Origin: Cellulomonas fimi ATCC 484
GTDB taxonomy: Bacteria > Actinomycetota > Actinomycetes > Actinomycetales > Cellulomonadaceae
Direction: 5' to 3'
Assembly: GCF_000212695.1 (NCBI RefSeq)
Contig: NC_015514.1
Coordinates: 3,906,001-3,970,000 of the forward strand
Length of the DNA: 64,000 nucleotides
Part shown: in pieces, positions 54,125-62,600 of the stretch
Layout of the letters: each line of letters begins with the position of its first letter
How positions within the stretch are numbered: the stretch's first letter is position 1
Position numbers and translations under genes: made by a program
Notes under the pieces: model-generated
The model's database searches: none
The model's input: the letters and a program-made list of their open reading frames with translations, nothing else
What the model was told of the DNA's origin: nothing

Positions 54125-55174
54125 TCAGGGCGACGACTGCTCCCGCACGTCGACCGCCCCCGCGACCGACCGCTGCTCGCCGTCGCCCGTGACCACGAAC
54201 CCCTCGACGACCACGTCGGTCCGCGCGATGCGGGGCGACAGGTCCACCTCGCGACCCCCCACGGCGAACGTGGGCATCACCACGGCCGTGCCCGTGCGCT
54301 CGCCCGCCGGCAGCACGACCGGCGTGCCAGGCGAGGCGCCCAGGACCGCCCCCGCGGCATCCCTCGCCACGACCTGCGCACGGAGCACGAGAAGCCCGTC
54401 CGGCACGGAGCCGCGCCCGACCGTGACCTCGTACCCGCCTACGGGATCGGCAGCGAGCGTGAGCCGCAGGTCGGCCGAGCCGGTCGGCGGGTCGTGCTGG
54501 ACCCGCCCGTCGCGCACCACTACAGGAGACCCGCCGCCTACGAGTCCCAGCGGCTCGTCGGACCCCGCCGCCTCCACCGTGAGCGCGGCGTGCAGCGTGT
54601 AGTCGCCGTCGGGTAGCGGCGACCCGTCGCACGCCCGAAGGTCCGACGCCTCCCCGACCGAGCTCCACCCGTGGGCGGGCAGCTGCACCGGCTGGGGCCG
54701 GACGGTGTGGTTCCTCTTCTGGACGACCCGCCCGTCGGCGTCGACCAGGTAGGTGACCGCGACGCGTTCCCGTACCACGAGAGGCTCGTCGCCGGCGTTG
54801 ACCAACGTGACGAACAGCGACATCCGCCACTGCGCCACGGCGTCCGGGCCCTCGATCTCCGGGACGGGCACGACCACGGCCATGCCGCTCCCGTCCGCCG
54901 GAGCAGGGGCGGGACCGCCGCAGCGGACGGCCACGTCCGGGGAGGCGGCGCGCGACGGCCCGGCGGGAGGAGCGGACCGGAGCTCCGGGGACCAGCCGCC
55001 GAGGGTCACGGCGACCAGCGCCACGACGACGAGGGCCAGCGCCCCGCCGGCCCGTCGGGCGACCAGAGTGCGCCGGTGCCCGCGGGCCGCGAGCTCGATC
55101 GCGGCGAGGTCCAGCGCACCGAGCGGAGCCGTCCGCTCGAGGTCCCGCAGGCGCTCGTGCAGGTCGTACGTCAT
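54125..55174 (-). CDS. Membrane protein coupled to an ECF sigma factor
   Basis: 349 residues. ATG with GGGAGG upstream, its first base overlapping the sigma factor stop. A cytoplasmic N-terminus of about 40 residues (LHERLRDLERTAPLGALDLAAIE) precedes one membrane helix (GGALALVVVALVAVTLGGW, about 43-61). The rest is an extracytoplasmic beta-rich region with two probable Ig-like lobes (MSLFVTLVNAGDEPLVV; DGDYTLHAAL; VVLPAGERTGTAVV). The topology is that of an anti-sigma factor or a sigma-operon partner, but no zinc anti-sigma motif (HxxxCxxC) is seen. Anti-sigma function is therefore only a possibility. Confidence 0.75.
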   Translation of the reverse strand: MTYDLHERLRDLERTAPLGALDLAAIELAARGHRRTLVARRAGGALALVVVALVAVTLGGWSPELRSAPPAGPSRAASPDVAVRCGGPAPAPADGSGMAVVVPVPEIEGPDAVAQWRMSLFVTLVNAGDEPLVVRERVAVTYLVDADGRVVQKRNHTVRPQPVQLPAHGWSSVGEASDLRACDGSPLPDGDYTLHAALTVEAAGSDEPLGLVGGGSPVVVRDGRVQHDPPTGSADLRLTLAADPVGGYEVTVGRGSVPDGLLVLRAQVVARDAAGAVLGASPGTPVVLPAGERTGTAVVMPTFAVGGREVDLSPRIARTDVVVEGFVVTGDGEQRSVAGAVDVREQSSP

Positions 55175-55704
55175 CGTCCACCCCTCCCTCGTGTCGCCAC
55201 GACGTCCGTCGTCTCCGCGACCGGCCCGACCACACGCTCCAGCCGCTCCATGCCCTCGCTCAGGTACCGCTTGACCGACCCGGGCGCGATGCCGAGCACG
55301 TCGGCGACCTCCGGGCCGCTCAGCCCGTCGAGGTGGTGCAGCACCACGCAGGCCCGCTGCCGGGGGCTCAGCGTCGCGAGCGCCGCCACGAGCGTCTGCC
55401 GGTCGTCGGCCACCGACGCGCCGTCGGGCACCTCGTCGGGCGCGGCCAGCAGGTGCCGGACCTGCCGCCAGCGCTGCGCCCGCCGCCCGTCGTCGACGAC
55501 GAGCGTCGCCATCGTCCGACGCACGTACGACTCCAGGGTCACCGCCGCGCGGAGCCGGGGCCGTCGCGCGAGGACCCGGGCGAGCGCCTCCTGCACGAGG
55601 TCCTGCGCGTCGGCGGTGCTCCCCGTCAGCAGGTATCCGTACCGCAGCAGCGCCGGCCCCCGCTGACGCACGAGGACGTCGATCGCCTCGCCCCACCCGC
55701 GCAT
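55171..55704 (-). CDS. ECF RNA polymerase sigma factor (SigE-type, actinobacterial)
   Basis: 177 residues. Region 2 (about 10-75): ALLRYGYLLTGSTADAQDLVQEALARVLAR and VRRTMATLVVDDGRR. Region 4 (about 105-160): LVAALATLSPRQRACVVLHHLDGLSGPEVADVLGI then GSVKRYLSEGM. This is the short SigE/SigJ-like group common in Streptomyces and Cellulomonas relatives. Its stop overlaps the start of the coupled membrane protein (TCAT on the plus strand). A matching promoter lies upstream, suggesting autoregulation. Confidence 0.9.
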   Translation of the reverse strand: MRGWGEAIDVLVRQRGPALLRYGYLLTGSTADAQDLVQEALARVLARRPRLRAAVTLESYVRRTMATLVVDDGRRAQRWRQVRHLLAAPDEVPDGASVADDRQTLVAALATLSPRQRACVVLHHLDGLSGPEVADVLGIAPGSVKRYLSEGMERLERVVGPVAETTDVVATRGRGGR

Positions 55705-55749
55705 CCCGCTCCCTCCGCCGCCCCGCTCGTCCGGGGCGTGCACCGTCCA

Positions 55750-55775
55750 AGACGTCCGAGAGATCGTCGCGGTTG
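55750..55775 (-). promoter_or_regulatory. Likely autoregulated ECF promoter
   Basis: Minus-strand CAACC (plus 55771-55775) and CGTCT (plus 55750-55754) are separated by exactly 16 bp, the classic ECF -35/-10 form. It lies about 40 nt upstream of the sigma gene start. Confidence 0.6.
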
Positions 55776-55896
55776 GGGGCGGGCGTGCGAAGCACCCGAC
55801 GACGAGTCGTCGCCTCGTCGTCATCACGGCGTCGGGCCGGGGACACGCCCCGCGCCTAGCGTCGGGAGCGACCACCGAGAAGAGAGCAGGGCACCG

Positions 55897-56553
55897 ATGA
55901 CCCTCACCATGACGCTCGTCCGCCACGGGCGCACCCACTTCAACGCCCGCCGCATCCTGCAGGGCCGCTGCGACTCCCCGCTCACGCGTGACGGCCGTGC
56001 CGGCGTGCGGGTCACGGCCCGGTGCCTCGCCGACACCCCGTTCACCGCGGCGTGGTCGTCGCCGTCGGGCCGGGCCGTCGCGACGGCCGTCGAGCTGCTG
56101 CGGCACCACGAGGGCGTCCCGCTGCGCACCGACCGTGGGCTGCTGGAGTACGCGTTCGGGATCTACGAGCAGAAGCCGGAGAGCGTGCTCGACGAGGTCG
56201 TCGCCTGGCCCGACCTCGTGACCGACGTCCTCGCCGGCCGCCACCCCGGCCTGCCCGGCGGAGAGCACGCGCGCGACTTCATGGACCGCACGCGCGACGT
56301 GTTCGCCCGCATCGCCGCCCAGCACGACGACGGGCACGTCCTCGTCGTCGGCCACGGCCTCACCCTGGGCGCCTACCTCGCGACCGTCGACGACGTCGGC
56401 CTGGTCCCGCTGCCCAACGCCTCCGTCTCCACCGTCGAGGTCGACGCCGACGGCACCACCCGCATCACGAGCATCGCCGTCGACGTCGCCCAGCAGGGCC
56501 ACACGGCCGCCCGCCCGATGCGCACCCCCACCCCGGTCCCGTCGGTCGCCTGA
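55897..56553 (+). CDS. Histidine phosphatase family protein
   Basis: 218 residues. Phosphoglycerate-mutase-like fold: LVRHGRTHFNARRILQG with the phosphorylated His at about residue 9, then SPSGRAVATAVELL, LLEYAFGIYE and the second catalytic His in VVGHGLTLGAYL. The substrate is unknown. Possible -10 TAGCGT at 55857-55862, giving a leader of about 30 nt, and an AGGG ribosome site. Divergent from the sigma factor gene. Confidence 0.85.
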   Translation: MTLTMTLVRHGRTHFNARRILQGRCDSPLTRDGRAGVRVTARCLADTPFTAAWSSPSGRAVATAVELLRHHEGVPLRTDRGLLEYAFGIYEQKPESVLDEVVAWPDLVTDVLAGRHPGLPGGEHARDFMDRTRDVFARIAAQHDDGHVLVVGHGLTLGAYLATVDDVGLVPLPNASVSTVEVDADGTTRITSIAVDVAQQGHTAARPMRTPTPVPSVA

Positions 56554-56860
56554 CTGCGGGACGCCTGCCGTCGAAGCCCGTCTGGCGCGGGGTCGCAGCC
56601 GTCGAGCCGGGACGCCGCTGCCGGTTCGACCGGTCTCACGCAGCCGGTGCGTCCACCCACGTCCCTGTCCGGGCATCCTTCGGCGAGCGCCGGGACGGCA
56701 TGCTCGGCGGTCCGAGGACGCCGTACGCGGAGGGACGTCCGTGCAGGACGAGGCACGGCACGTCACCGGTCCCGCCCGGTCACGGACGTCGGCGCGTCAC
56801 GCCGACGCCACGAGCGAGCCGCCCGCCGCCCGCCACCGCCGGGGTGGCAGGATCGCGGGC
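56554..56860. other. 307-bp intergenic stretch
   Basis: No gene with good coding signal is seen. An in-frame GTG at 56741 with GGAGGG upstream could extend the next gene by 40 low-quality residues. Several short GC palindromes are present but no strong terminator. Confidence 0.4.
56848..56853 (+). promoter_or_regulatory. -10 box of the hydrolase gene, leaderless
   Basis: CAGGAT, seven bases before ATG 56861. Confidence 0.4.
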
Positions 56861-57874
56861 ATGGACGACGACGTCACCGACGTGCCGGACGTGCTCGGCG
56901 AGGGCTGGACGGCCCGGACGATCCCGCTGCGTCCCGACGACCGGTCCCGCACCGGCACGGACCCCGTCGCGACGCTCGTGAGCCCGGCGGGGACGCTGCG
57001 ACCGGACGGGGAGCGGCGCGAGCGGGCGGTGCTGTACGTGCACGGGTTCGTCGACTACTTCTTCCACCCGCACGTCGCGGCCGCGCTGGCCGAGCACGGC
57101 TACGACCTGCACGGGCTGGACCTGCGCGACTACGGGCGGTCGATCCGCGAGGGCCGCATCCCGAACAGCATCCGCGACCTCGCGGTGTACGCCGAGGAGG
57201 TCGACGCGGCCGTGCGGCTGCTGCGCGAGCGGTACGGGTCGGTGTCGCTGCTGGGGCACTCGACGGGCGGGCTGGTCGCTGCGCTGTGGGCCAACGGGCG
57301 GCCGGGGGCGGTCGACGCGGTCGTGCTCAACAGCCCGTGGCTCGAGCTGCGGGGGTCGTGGTTCGAGCGCAAGCCGCTCACGCTGGCGCTGCGCGCGGTC
57401 GGCCGGGTCACGCCGGACCTCGTCGTCGGGCACATCGCGCCGCACTACGGGCGCGCGCTGCACGCCGCGACCGGCGGGGAGTGGGACTTCGACCTGGCGT
57501 GGAAGCCGCACGAGGGGTTCCCGGCGCGCGCGGCGTTCATCCGGGCTGTCCGCGCCGGCCAGGCCCGGGTGCGGCGGGGGCTCGACATCGGGTGCCCCGT
57601 GCTCGTCCTGGCGTCGGACGCGTCGGGGCCGGACGACCGCGAGCACGACGCCCTGCTGACGACCGACTCCGTGCTGGACGTCGCCGACATCCGGCGCCTC
57701 ACGCCGCGGCTCGGGCGGGACGTGTCGTTCGTCGAGGTGCCGGGCGGCGCGCACGACCTGGCGCTGTCGCCGTCGCCGGCCCGCGAGCGCTACCTGAGGG
57801 AGGTCGTCACGTTCCTCGACCGGGTCACGTCGACCGCTGCGGCCGGTCAGGACGGCGGCTCGCGCCCGGCCTGA
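56861..57874 (+). CDS. Alpha/beta hydrolase (serine hydrolase-like)
   Basis: 337 residues. Oxyanion region LYVHGFVDYFFHPHVAAAL, then LDLRDYGRS, nucleophile elbow LLGHSTGG (Ser at about residue 132), and a late His in PGGAHDLAL. The acid is probably Asp in VLASDASGPDD. The layout matches lysophospholipase/monoacylglycerol-lipase-like enzymes; the substrate is not shown. ATG 56861 is favoured over GTG 56741 (40 extra residues of poor coding quality) because of the -10 box just upstream. Confidence 0.85.
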   Translation: MDDDVTDVPDVLGEGWTARTIPLRPDDRSRTGTDPVATLVSPAGTLRPDGERRERAVLYVHGFVDYFFHPHVAAALAEHGYDLHGLDLRDYGRSIREGRIPNSIRDLAVYAEEVDAAVRLLRERYGSVSLLGHSTGGLVAALWANGRPGAVDAVVLNSPWLELRGSWFERKPLTLALRAVGRVTPDLVVGHIAPHYGRALHAATGGEWDFDLAWKPHEGFPARAAFIRAVRAGQARVRRGLDIGCPVLVLASDASGPDDREHDALLTTDSVLDVADIRRLTPRLGRDVSFVEVPGGAHDLALSPSPARERYLREVVTFLDRVTSTAAAGQDGGSRPA

Positions 57875-57943
57875 CCGCCACCTGCACGACCGACACGACC
57901 CTGGTTGGCGCTCAGGCACCTCAGGACGTCGACGAGGTCGGCG

Positions 57944-59275
57944 TCAGCGGTCCCGGCCCCCGGCCTCGGGCGGTGACGCGGGCGGAAGGGACGGGGTGGG
58001 GACGGCGCGAAGCTCCGGGCGGTTCGTCACCAGGAGCCACGCGGCGAGCGTCGCGAACAGCAGGGGCGGGATGAGGGTCGCCTCGGGGACGATCGCGACG
58101 ACGAGGAAGATGCTCAGCCACCCGGAGCGGGTCGCGGCGACGACGATCCCGACGGTCGCGGCGCCGACGGCCAGCGCGAGCGGAACCGCGGGCCACGCGA
58201 CGTGCACCGCGAACCCGAGCGCGACCCCGACGAAGGTGGCCGGGAAGATCCGCCCGCCGCGGAACCCGACGCACGACGCGACGAGCAGCGCGGCGAGCTT
58301 GACCAGCGCGAACGCGAGGAACCCGAGCGCGGTCGTCGTGCCGACGAGGTCCGGCAGCTCCTGCATCTCGTCGAGACCCTTGAACAGCGTGACGGGCCCG
58401 CCGACGACACCGAGCACCCCGAGCACGAACCCGCCGAGCGTCAGCAGCACGACGGGGTTCCGGACGCGGTGCGCGAGCCGGTGCAGCGGCGTGATCAGGT
58501 ACGACGCGGCCAGCCCGAGCGCCGCCGCGCCGAGCGAGACGACGACGGCGATCCCGAGGTGCCCGAGCTGCAGCCCGGGGTAGGGCGGCAGGTCCATCGC
58601 CATGTCCAGGTCGGACAGCAGCAGCATCGTCAGGGCGCCGGTCGACGCGGACACGAGCGGCGCGAAGAGCCGGTCCCACAGCGGGATGCGCCGGTCGCCG
58701 GGGTCGAGCTCGCTGAACATGAGCGCGGCCGCCAGGGGTGTGCCGAACATCGCGCCGATGGTCCCGGCGGTCGACAGGGCCATCCACTGCGGCACGGGCA
58801 CCCGGCGCAGGGCGTGCGCACCCAGCCAGACGACGAGGGCCGCGTTGATCGCCATGATCGGGTTCTCGGGGCCGAGGCTCACGCCGCCGGCGAGCGTGAG
58901 CACGAGCGCGACGGCCAGCCCTGGCAGGGTCCGCAGCGGCAGGGGCGGCTCCACGAGGCCCGCGGTCGCGGGGTCGGGGCCGGCGTGGCCGGGCGCGTAC
59001 CGGATGACGAGGCCGACGAGCAGACCCGTCGCGGTGAGCACGACCACGATCCAGACGGGCGACTCGCGGTCGAGCCCGAGCGTGCCCGACAGGTCGTCCC
59101 ACACCCACCGCTCGACGACCTCGGCCAACGCGCTGAGCGCGATGAGGCTCAAACCGCACAGCACACCGACGACGGCGGCGGGCAGGGCGAGCGCGAGCAG
59201 CGCCCGCACCGGCACGCGGAACGCGTCGGTGCCCGTCGTCGTCGCGCGGCCCTCCCCCGGACCGGCCTGCGTCAT
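57944..59275 (-). CDS. ClC-family ion channel/transporter
   Basis: 443 residues from ATG 59275; the frame also has an ATG at 59293. About ten to eleven membrane segments. ClC signature regions: GHAGPDPATAGL (in place of GSGIPE), GGVSLGPENPIMAINAA (GxxxGPE with the Glu that corresponds to the gate), and GFRGGRIFPATFVGVAL (GxFxP form). Anion transport or proton/anion exchange is likely; ion preference cannot be read. The N-terminus overlaps no other gene. A TACCCA six bases before the start suggests a leaderless transcript. Confidence 0.88.
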   Translation of the reverse strand: MTQAGPGEGRATTTGTDAFRVPVRALLALALPAAVVGVLCGLSLIALSALAEVVERWVWDDLSGTLGLDRESPVWIVVVLTATGLLVGLVIRYAPGHAGPDPATAGLVEPPLPLRTLPGLAVALVLTLAGGVSLGPENPIMAINAALVVWLGAHALRRVPVPQWMALSTAGTIGAMFGTPLAAALMFSELDPGDRRIPLWDRLFAPLVSASTGALTMLLLSDLDMAMDLPPYPGLQLGHLGIAVVVSLGAAALGLAASYLITPLHRLAHRVRNPVVLLTLGGFVLGVLGVVGGPVTLFKGLDEMQELPDLVGTTTALGFLAFALVKLAALLVASCVGFRGGRIFPATFVGVALGFAVHVAWPAVPLALAVGAATVGIVVAATRSGWLSIFLVVAIVPEATLIPPLLFATLAAWLLVTNRPELRAVPTPSLPPASPPEAGGRDR

Positions 59276-59364
59276 GCGTCGTGGGTAGCACACGCCCTCG
59301 CGTGGTGCGACCGGGAAGACGGGTGTGGGATGGGCTCGACCCCCCGGACCTGCGAGGAGGACCC

Positions 59365-60153
59365 ATGACGACCCACCCCGACCCCTGGCCGACGGGCACG
59401 CCTGCGTGGGCGGACATCACCGTGCCCGACCTGGACCGGGCGGTCGACTTCTACGGCGCGCTGCTCGGCTGGACGTTCGAGCGCGGCGGACCGGAGGTCG
59501 GCGGGTACACGCAGGCGCTCGTCGACGGGCGGCGTGTCGTGGGGCTCGGCGAGCCGACGGGCGAGGACCCGGCGCCGCCGTCGGCGTGGTGCGTGTACCT
59601 CGCGACGGAGGACCTGGCGGCGACGACGCAGGCGGTGACGGACGCGGGCGGCGAGGTGCTGCTGCCCGCGATGGAGATCCTGCACTTCGGGGACATGGCG
59701 ATCTTCGTCGACCCGACGGGTGCGGTGTTCGGCGGCTGGCAGCACGGCGAGCACACCGGCTGGGACGTGACCGACGAGCCGGGCGCGGTGGTGTGGACGG
59801 AGGTGATGAGCCACGACCACGCGGCGTCGCTGGAGTTCTACCGGCGGGTGTTCGGGTTCACGGCCGACGACATGAGCGGGCCGGGGTTCACGTACTCCTC
59901 GGTGCGGCTCGACGGCCAGCTCGTCTGCGGGATCGGCGCGTACAGCGACAAGGTCGACCCGGCGACGCCCGCGGCGTGGACGCTGTACTTCGGCACGGCC
60001 GACACGGATGCGGCCGCGCAGCGCGTGACGGAGCTGGGGGGCACGGTCATGAGCGAGCCGGCCGACACCCCGTACGGCCGGATGGCGATCGTGGCGGGCC
60101 CGTTCGGCGAGGTGTTCGCGCTCATCAACGCGGGCGACGACGAGCCCGGCTGA
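59365..60153 (+). CDS. Two-domain VOC (glyoxalase-like) protein
   Basis: 262 residues with two repeated VOC units: residues 14-125 (ADITVPDLDRAVDFYGALLGW) and 140-258 (WTEVMSHDHAASLEFYRRVFGF, ending GPFGEVFALINAG). ATG with GAGGAGG. It resembles the secreted-antigen-like CFP32 and hydrolase-type VOC proteins of actinobacteria. Function unknown. Strong hairpin downstream. Confidence 0.86.
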   Translation: MTTHPDPWPTGTPAWADITVPDLDRAVDFYGALLGWTFERGGPEVGGYTQALVDGRRVVGLGEPTGEDPAPPSAWCVYLATEDLAATTQAVTDAGGEVLLPAMEILHFGDMAIFVDPTGAVFGGWQHGEHTGWDVTDEPGAVVWTEVMSHDHAASLEFYRRVFGFTADDMSGPGFTYSSVRLDGQLVCGIGAYSDKVDPATPAAWTLYFGTADTDAAAQRVTELGGTVMSEPADTPYGRMAIVAGPFGEVFALINAGDDEPG

Positions 60154-60160
60154 CGTGACG

Positions 60161-60205
60161 GCCGGGCCCCGCCCGCGCCGGCCGGCGGCGGGGTGCGGGC
60201 CCGGC
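60161..60205 (+). terminator. Terminator after the two-domain VOC gene
   Basis: Perfect 9-bp outer stem (60161-60169 with 60197-60205), with further GC pairing inside the 27-nt interior. It ends just before the trmB promoter. Confidence 0.6.
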
Positions 60206-60211
60206 GTTCCG

Positions 60212-60217
60212 TAGGCT
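60212..60217 (+). promoter_or_regulatory. -10 box of trmB, leaderless
   Basis: TAGGCT, six bases before GTG 60224. Confidence 0.55.
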
Positions 60218-60223
60218 CGCGGG

Positions 60224-60967
60224 GTGAGCCTCCCGTCCGACGCGTTCCGGCACGTCGCGTCCCGACCCCACGAGCCGCTGCGCACGTTCCACCCGCGCCG
60301 CGCGACGCTCGGCCGTGACCGGGAGCACGCGCTCGCGCACCTGTGGCCGCGGTTCGGGTTCTCGGTGCACGACGACGCCCTGGGCGGCGCGCCGACCACG
60401 CCGTACGGGACGCTCGACACCCGCGCGCTGTTCGGCCGTGACGCGCCGCTGGTGCTGGAGATCGGCTCCGGGATGGGCGAGACGACCGCCGCGATGGCCG
60501 CCGCCGACCCGGCCCGCGACTACCTGGCCGTCGAGGCGCACCTGCCCGGCGTCGCGAACCTGCTGGTCCTGCTCGACCGCGCCGGTCTCACCAACGTGCG
60601 CGTCGCGCACGGCGACGCGCTGGACCTCGTGCGCCGCCGCGTCGCGGAGGGCACGCTCGACGCCGTGCACGTCTTCTTCCCCGACCCGTGGCCCAAGGCC
60701 CGCCACCACAAGCGCCGGCTCGTGCAGCCCGCGCACGTGGCGCTGCTGCGGTCCCGGCTGCGTGTCGGCGGCACGCTGCACTGCGCGACGGACTGGGCCG
60801 ACTACGCCGAGCAGATGCTCGACGTCCTCACCGCGGACCCCGCGCTGGAGAACACCGCCGACGGGTTCGCGCCCCGCCCGGCGCACCGGCCCGTCACCAA
60901 GTTCGAGCAGCGTGGCCTCGACCTCGGCCACACGGTCCACGACGTCGTCGTCCGGAGGGTCCGATGA
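60224..60967 (+). CDS. trmB: tRNA (guanine-N7-)-methyltransferase
   Basis: 247 residues. SAM-binding VLEIGSGMGETTAAMA at about 79-94, then YLAVEAHLPG, and the TrmB signature FFPDPWPKARHHKRRLVQP with the catalytic Asp. It methylates G46 in the tRNA variable loop. GTG start. Its TGA overlaps the ATG of the next gene (ATGA). Confidence 0.95.
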   Translation: MSLPSDAFRHVASRPHEPLRTFHPRRATLGRDREHALAHLWPRFGFSVHDDALGGAPTTPYGTLDTRALFGRDAPLVLEIGSGMGETTAAMAAADPARDYLAVEAHLPGVANLLVLLDRAGLTNVRVAHGDALDLVRRRVAEGTLDAVHVFFPDPWPKARHHKRRLVQPAHVALLRSRLRVGGTLHCATDWADYAEQMLDVLTADPALENTADGFAPRPAHRPVTKFEQRGLDLGHTVHDVVVRRVR

Positions 60968-61749
60968 GCGAGCACCCCGACCCGTCGACGCCGGGCGGCA
61001 CGCCGGACGGTCCGCGCACGTTCCGCGTGCTGGTCGTCCCGGGCGTCAACCCCGACCGGTGGCTGCGCGTGTGGCACGAACGCCTGGCCGACGTCCCCCT
61101 CGAGCTCGTCGTCGTCGAGCCCTCCGAGGCCGAGGACCGGCTGCGCGCGGGTGCGGGCGACGTGGCGATCCTGCGGCTGCCGGTCGACCGCGACGCGCTG
61201 TCCGCGATCCCGCTCTACACCGAGACGACCGTCGTCGTCGCGGCCCGCGACCACGTGTTCTCCGTCGCCGACGAGGTGACGCCCGCCGACCTGGCCGACG
61301 AGACCCTCGTGCGCCCCGACGACGACCTGGTCGGCTGGGACGACGCGCCGGGCGAGCCGTTCGCGGGCGGCCCGGTCTCGACGACGGCCGACGCGGTCGA
61401 CCTGGTCGCCGCCGGGATCGGCGTCGTCCTGCTCCCCCAGTCCGTGGCCCGCCTGCACCACCGCCGGGGGCTCGTCGCCCGCCCCGTCACCGACGCCCCG
61501 GGCTCGCAGATCGCGCTCGCGTGGGTCACCGACACGCACGACGACCTCACCGAGGAGTTCATCGGCATCGTCCGCGGCCGCACCGCCGGCTCCTCGCGCG
61601 GGCGCGGCACGCCCCCGGCGACCCCCGGGGCGGGCGGCGACGCGTCGGGCCGCCAACGCCCCCGCACGTCGCAGCAGCAGCCGACGCGGCGCGGCGGCAC
61701 TCCCCCGCGGGCTAGAGGAACCGGGCCCCGTCGACGTCGAACACGATGA
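60964..61749 (+). CDS. LysR-type substrate-binding domain protein
   Basis: 261 residues. A periplasmic-binding-fold domain of the LysR effector type (FRVLVVPGVNPDRWLRVW through LAWVTDTHDDL) without any helix-turn-helix. The last 55 residues are Gly/Arg/Pro-rich and basic. Translationally coupled to trmB. In actinobacteria such proteins often sit near DUF5997 genes, as here. Binding partner and ligand are unknown. The 3' end overlaps a convergent gene by 38 bp. Confidence 0.8.
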   Translation: MSEHPDPSTPGGTPDGPRTFRVLVVPGVNPDRWLRVWHERLADVPLELVVVEPSEAEDRLRAGAGDVAILRLPVDRDALSAIPLYTETTVVVAARDHVFSVADEVTPADLADETLVRPDDDLVGWDDAPGEPFAGGPVSTTADAVDLVAAGIGVVLLPQSVARLHHRRGLVARPVTDAPGSQIALAWVTDTHDDLTEEFIGIVRGRTAGSSRGRGTPPATPGAGGDASGRQRPRTSQQQPTRRGGTPPRARGTGPRRRRTR

Positions 61750-62593
61750 ACGGTTCGCCGCCGGGCGCGTCGAGGTCCCAGCCGGCCTCGACGTGCGCGG
61801 GCAGCCGGTAGCCGCCGAAGGCCCGGTCCCCGGTGCAGCGCGCCTCGAACTCGTGCAGCGCCGACCCCGTCCCGTCCGGGTCGCCCCACCGCGGGAGCCG
61901 CACGGAGCGGAGCGTCCCGTCGTCGTCGACCGCGACCGTGACGGCGTGCTCGACGCCGCCCAGGGCGACGCGGGCCAGGGCGTGCCGGTCGTCGACGGCC
62001 TCCCACCGCACGTGCGGAGCGAGCGCCGTCCCCGGGTTCAGCACGAGCTCACCGGCGAGCCGGCCCGCGGCGCTGCGGCGCACGTCCTCGCCGCTCGCCG
62101 TGACGACCGGAAGCACGCCCGCCAGGCGCCAGCGCATCTCGGCGACGTCCTCGTCCTGCGCGTACGCGTCGTAGCCCAGCACGGGGAGCGGTCCGAACCG
62201 CGCGACGGCCGCCCACACGAACCCCCGGTCCGCCGCGAGGACCTGCCGGGCCGTGAAGGGCCGCCAGCTCCCGACGCGGATGCGGCCGCTCATCTCGAGC
62301 ACCGCGGCCGTCGACGACGGCGCGTCGGGCGCGACGGCGCGCGTCAGCCACCGGTGCACGGGCGACGGGAGACGGTCGTCCACGGGCCCGAACGGCTGCG
62401 GCGTGGCGGTGGGCGTCGCGAGCCTGCGCCACGTCGCGGCCACGCGGCGCGCGGCGCGCGGCGGGGCGGGCGCGGCGACGTGCCCGCGGTCGTCCCGGAC
62501 CTCGCGGCGCGCGAGGTCCGCGTCGACGCCGGGGTCCGCGCCCTCGCCGGCGTCCGCCCCGGAGCCGGGGGCCTGCGGGGTGCGTCGGGCCAC
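61712..62593 (-). CDS. DUF6544-family protein
   Basis: 293 residues from GTG 62593. Core motifs GSWRPFTARQVLA, GFVWAAVARFG, LGYDAYAQ, RLAGELVLNP and VRWEAVDDRHALARV fit DUF6544. No signal or membrane segment is clear. The first 60 residues are Arg/Pro-rich and doubtful: a start further inside is possible. It begins 7 bp behind DUF5997 and is probably co-expressed. Function unknown. Confidence 0.72.
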   Translation of the reverse strand: MARRTPQAPGSGADAGEGADPGVDADLARREVRDDRGHVAAPAPPRAARRVAATWRRLATPTATPQPFGPVDDRLPSPVHRWLTRAVAPDAPSSTAAVLEMSGRIRVGSWRPFTARQVLAADRGFVWAAVARFGPLPVLGYDAYAQDEDVAEMRWRLAGVLPVVTASGEDVRRSAAGRLAGELVLNPGTALAPHVRWEAVDDRHALARVALGGVEHAVTVAVDDDGTLRSVRLPRWGDPDGTGSALHEFEARCTGDRAFGGYRLPAHVEAGWDLDAPGGEPFIVFDVDGARFL

Positions 62594-62600
62594 GGGACGG

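Noticed and set aside
56741..56860. 40-residue N-terminal extension of the alpha/beta hydrolase from GTG 56741
   Set aside because: Despite a GGAGGG site, the added residues look non-coding and a -10 box lies just before ATG 56861. Not fully excluded.
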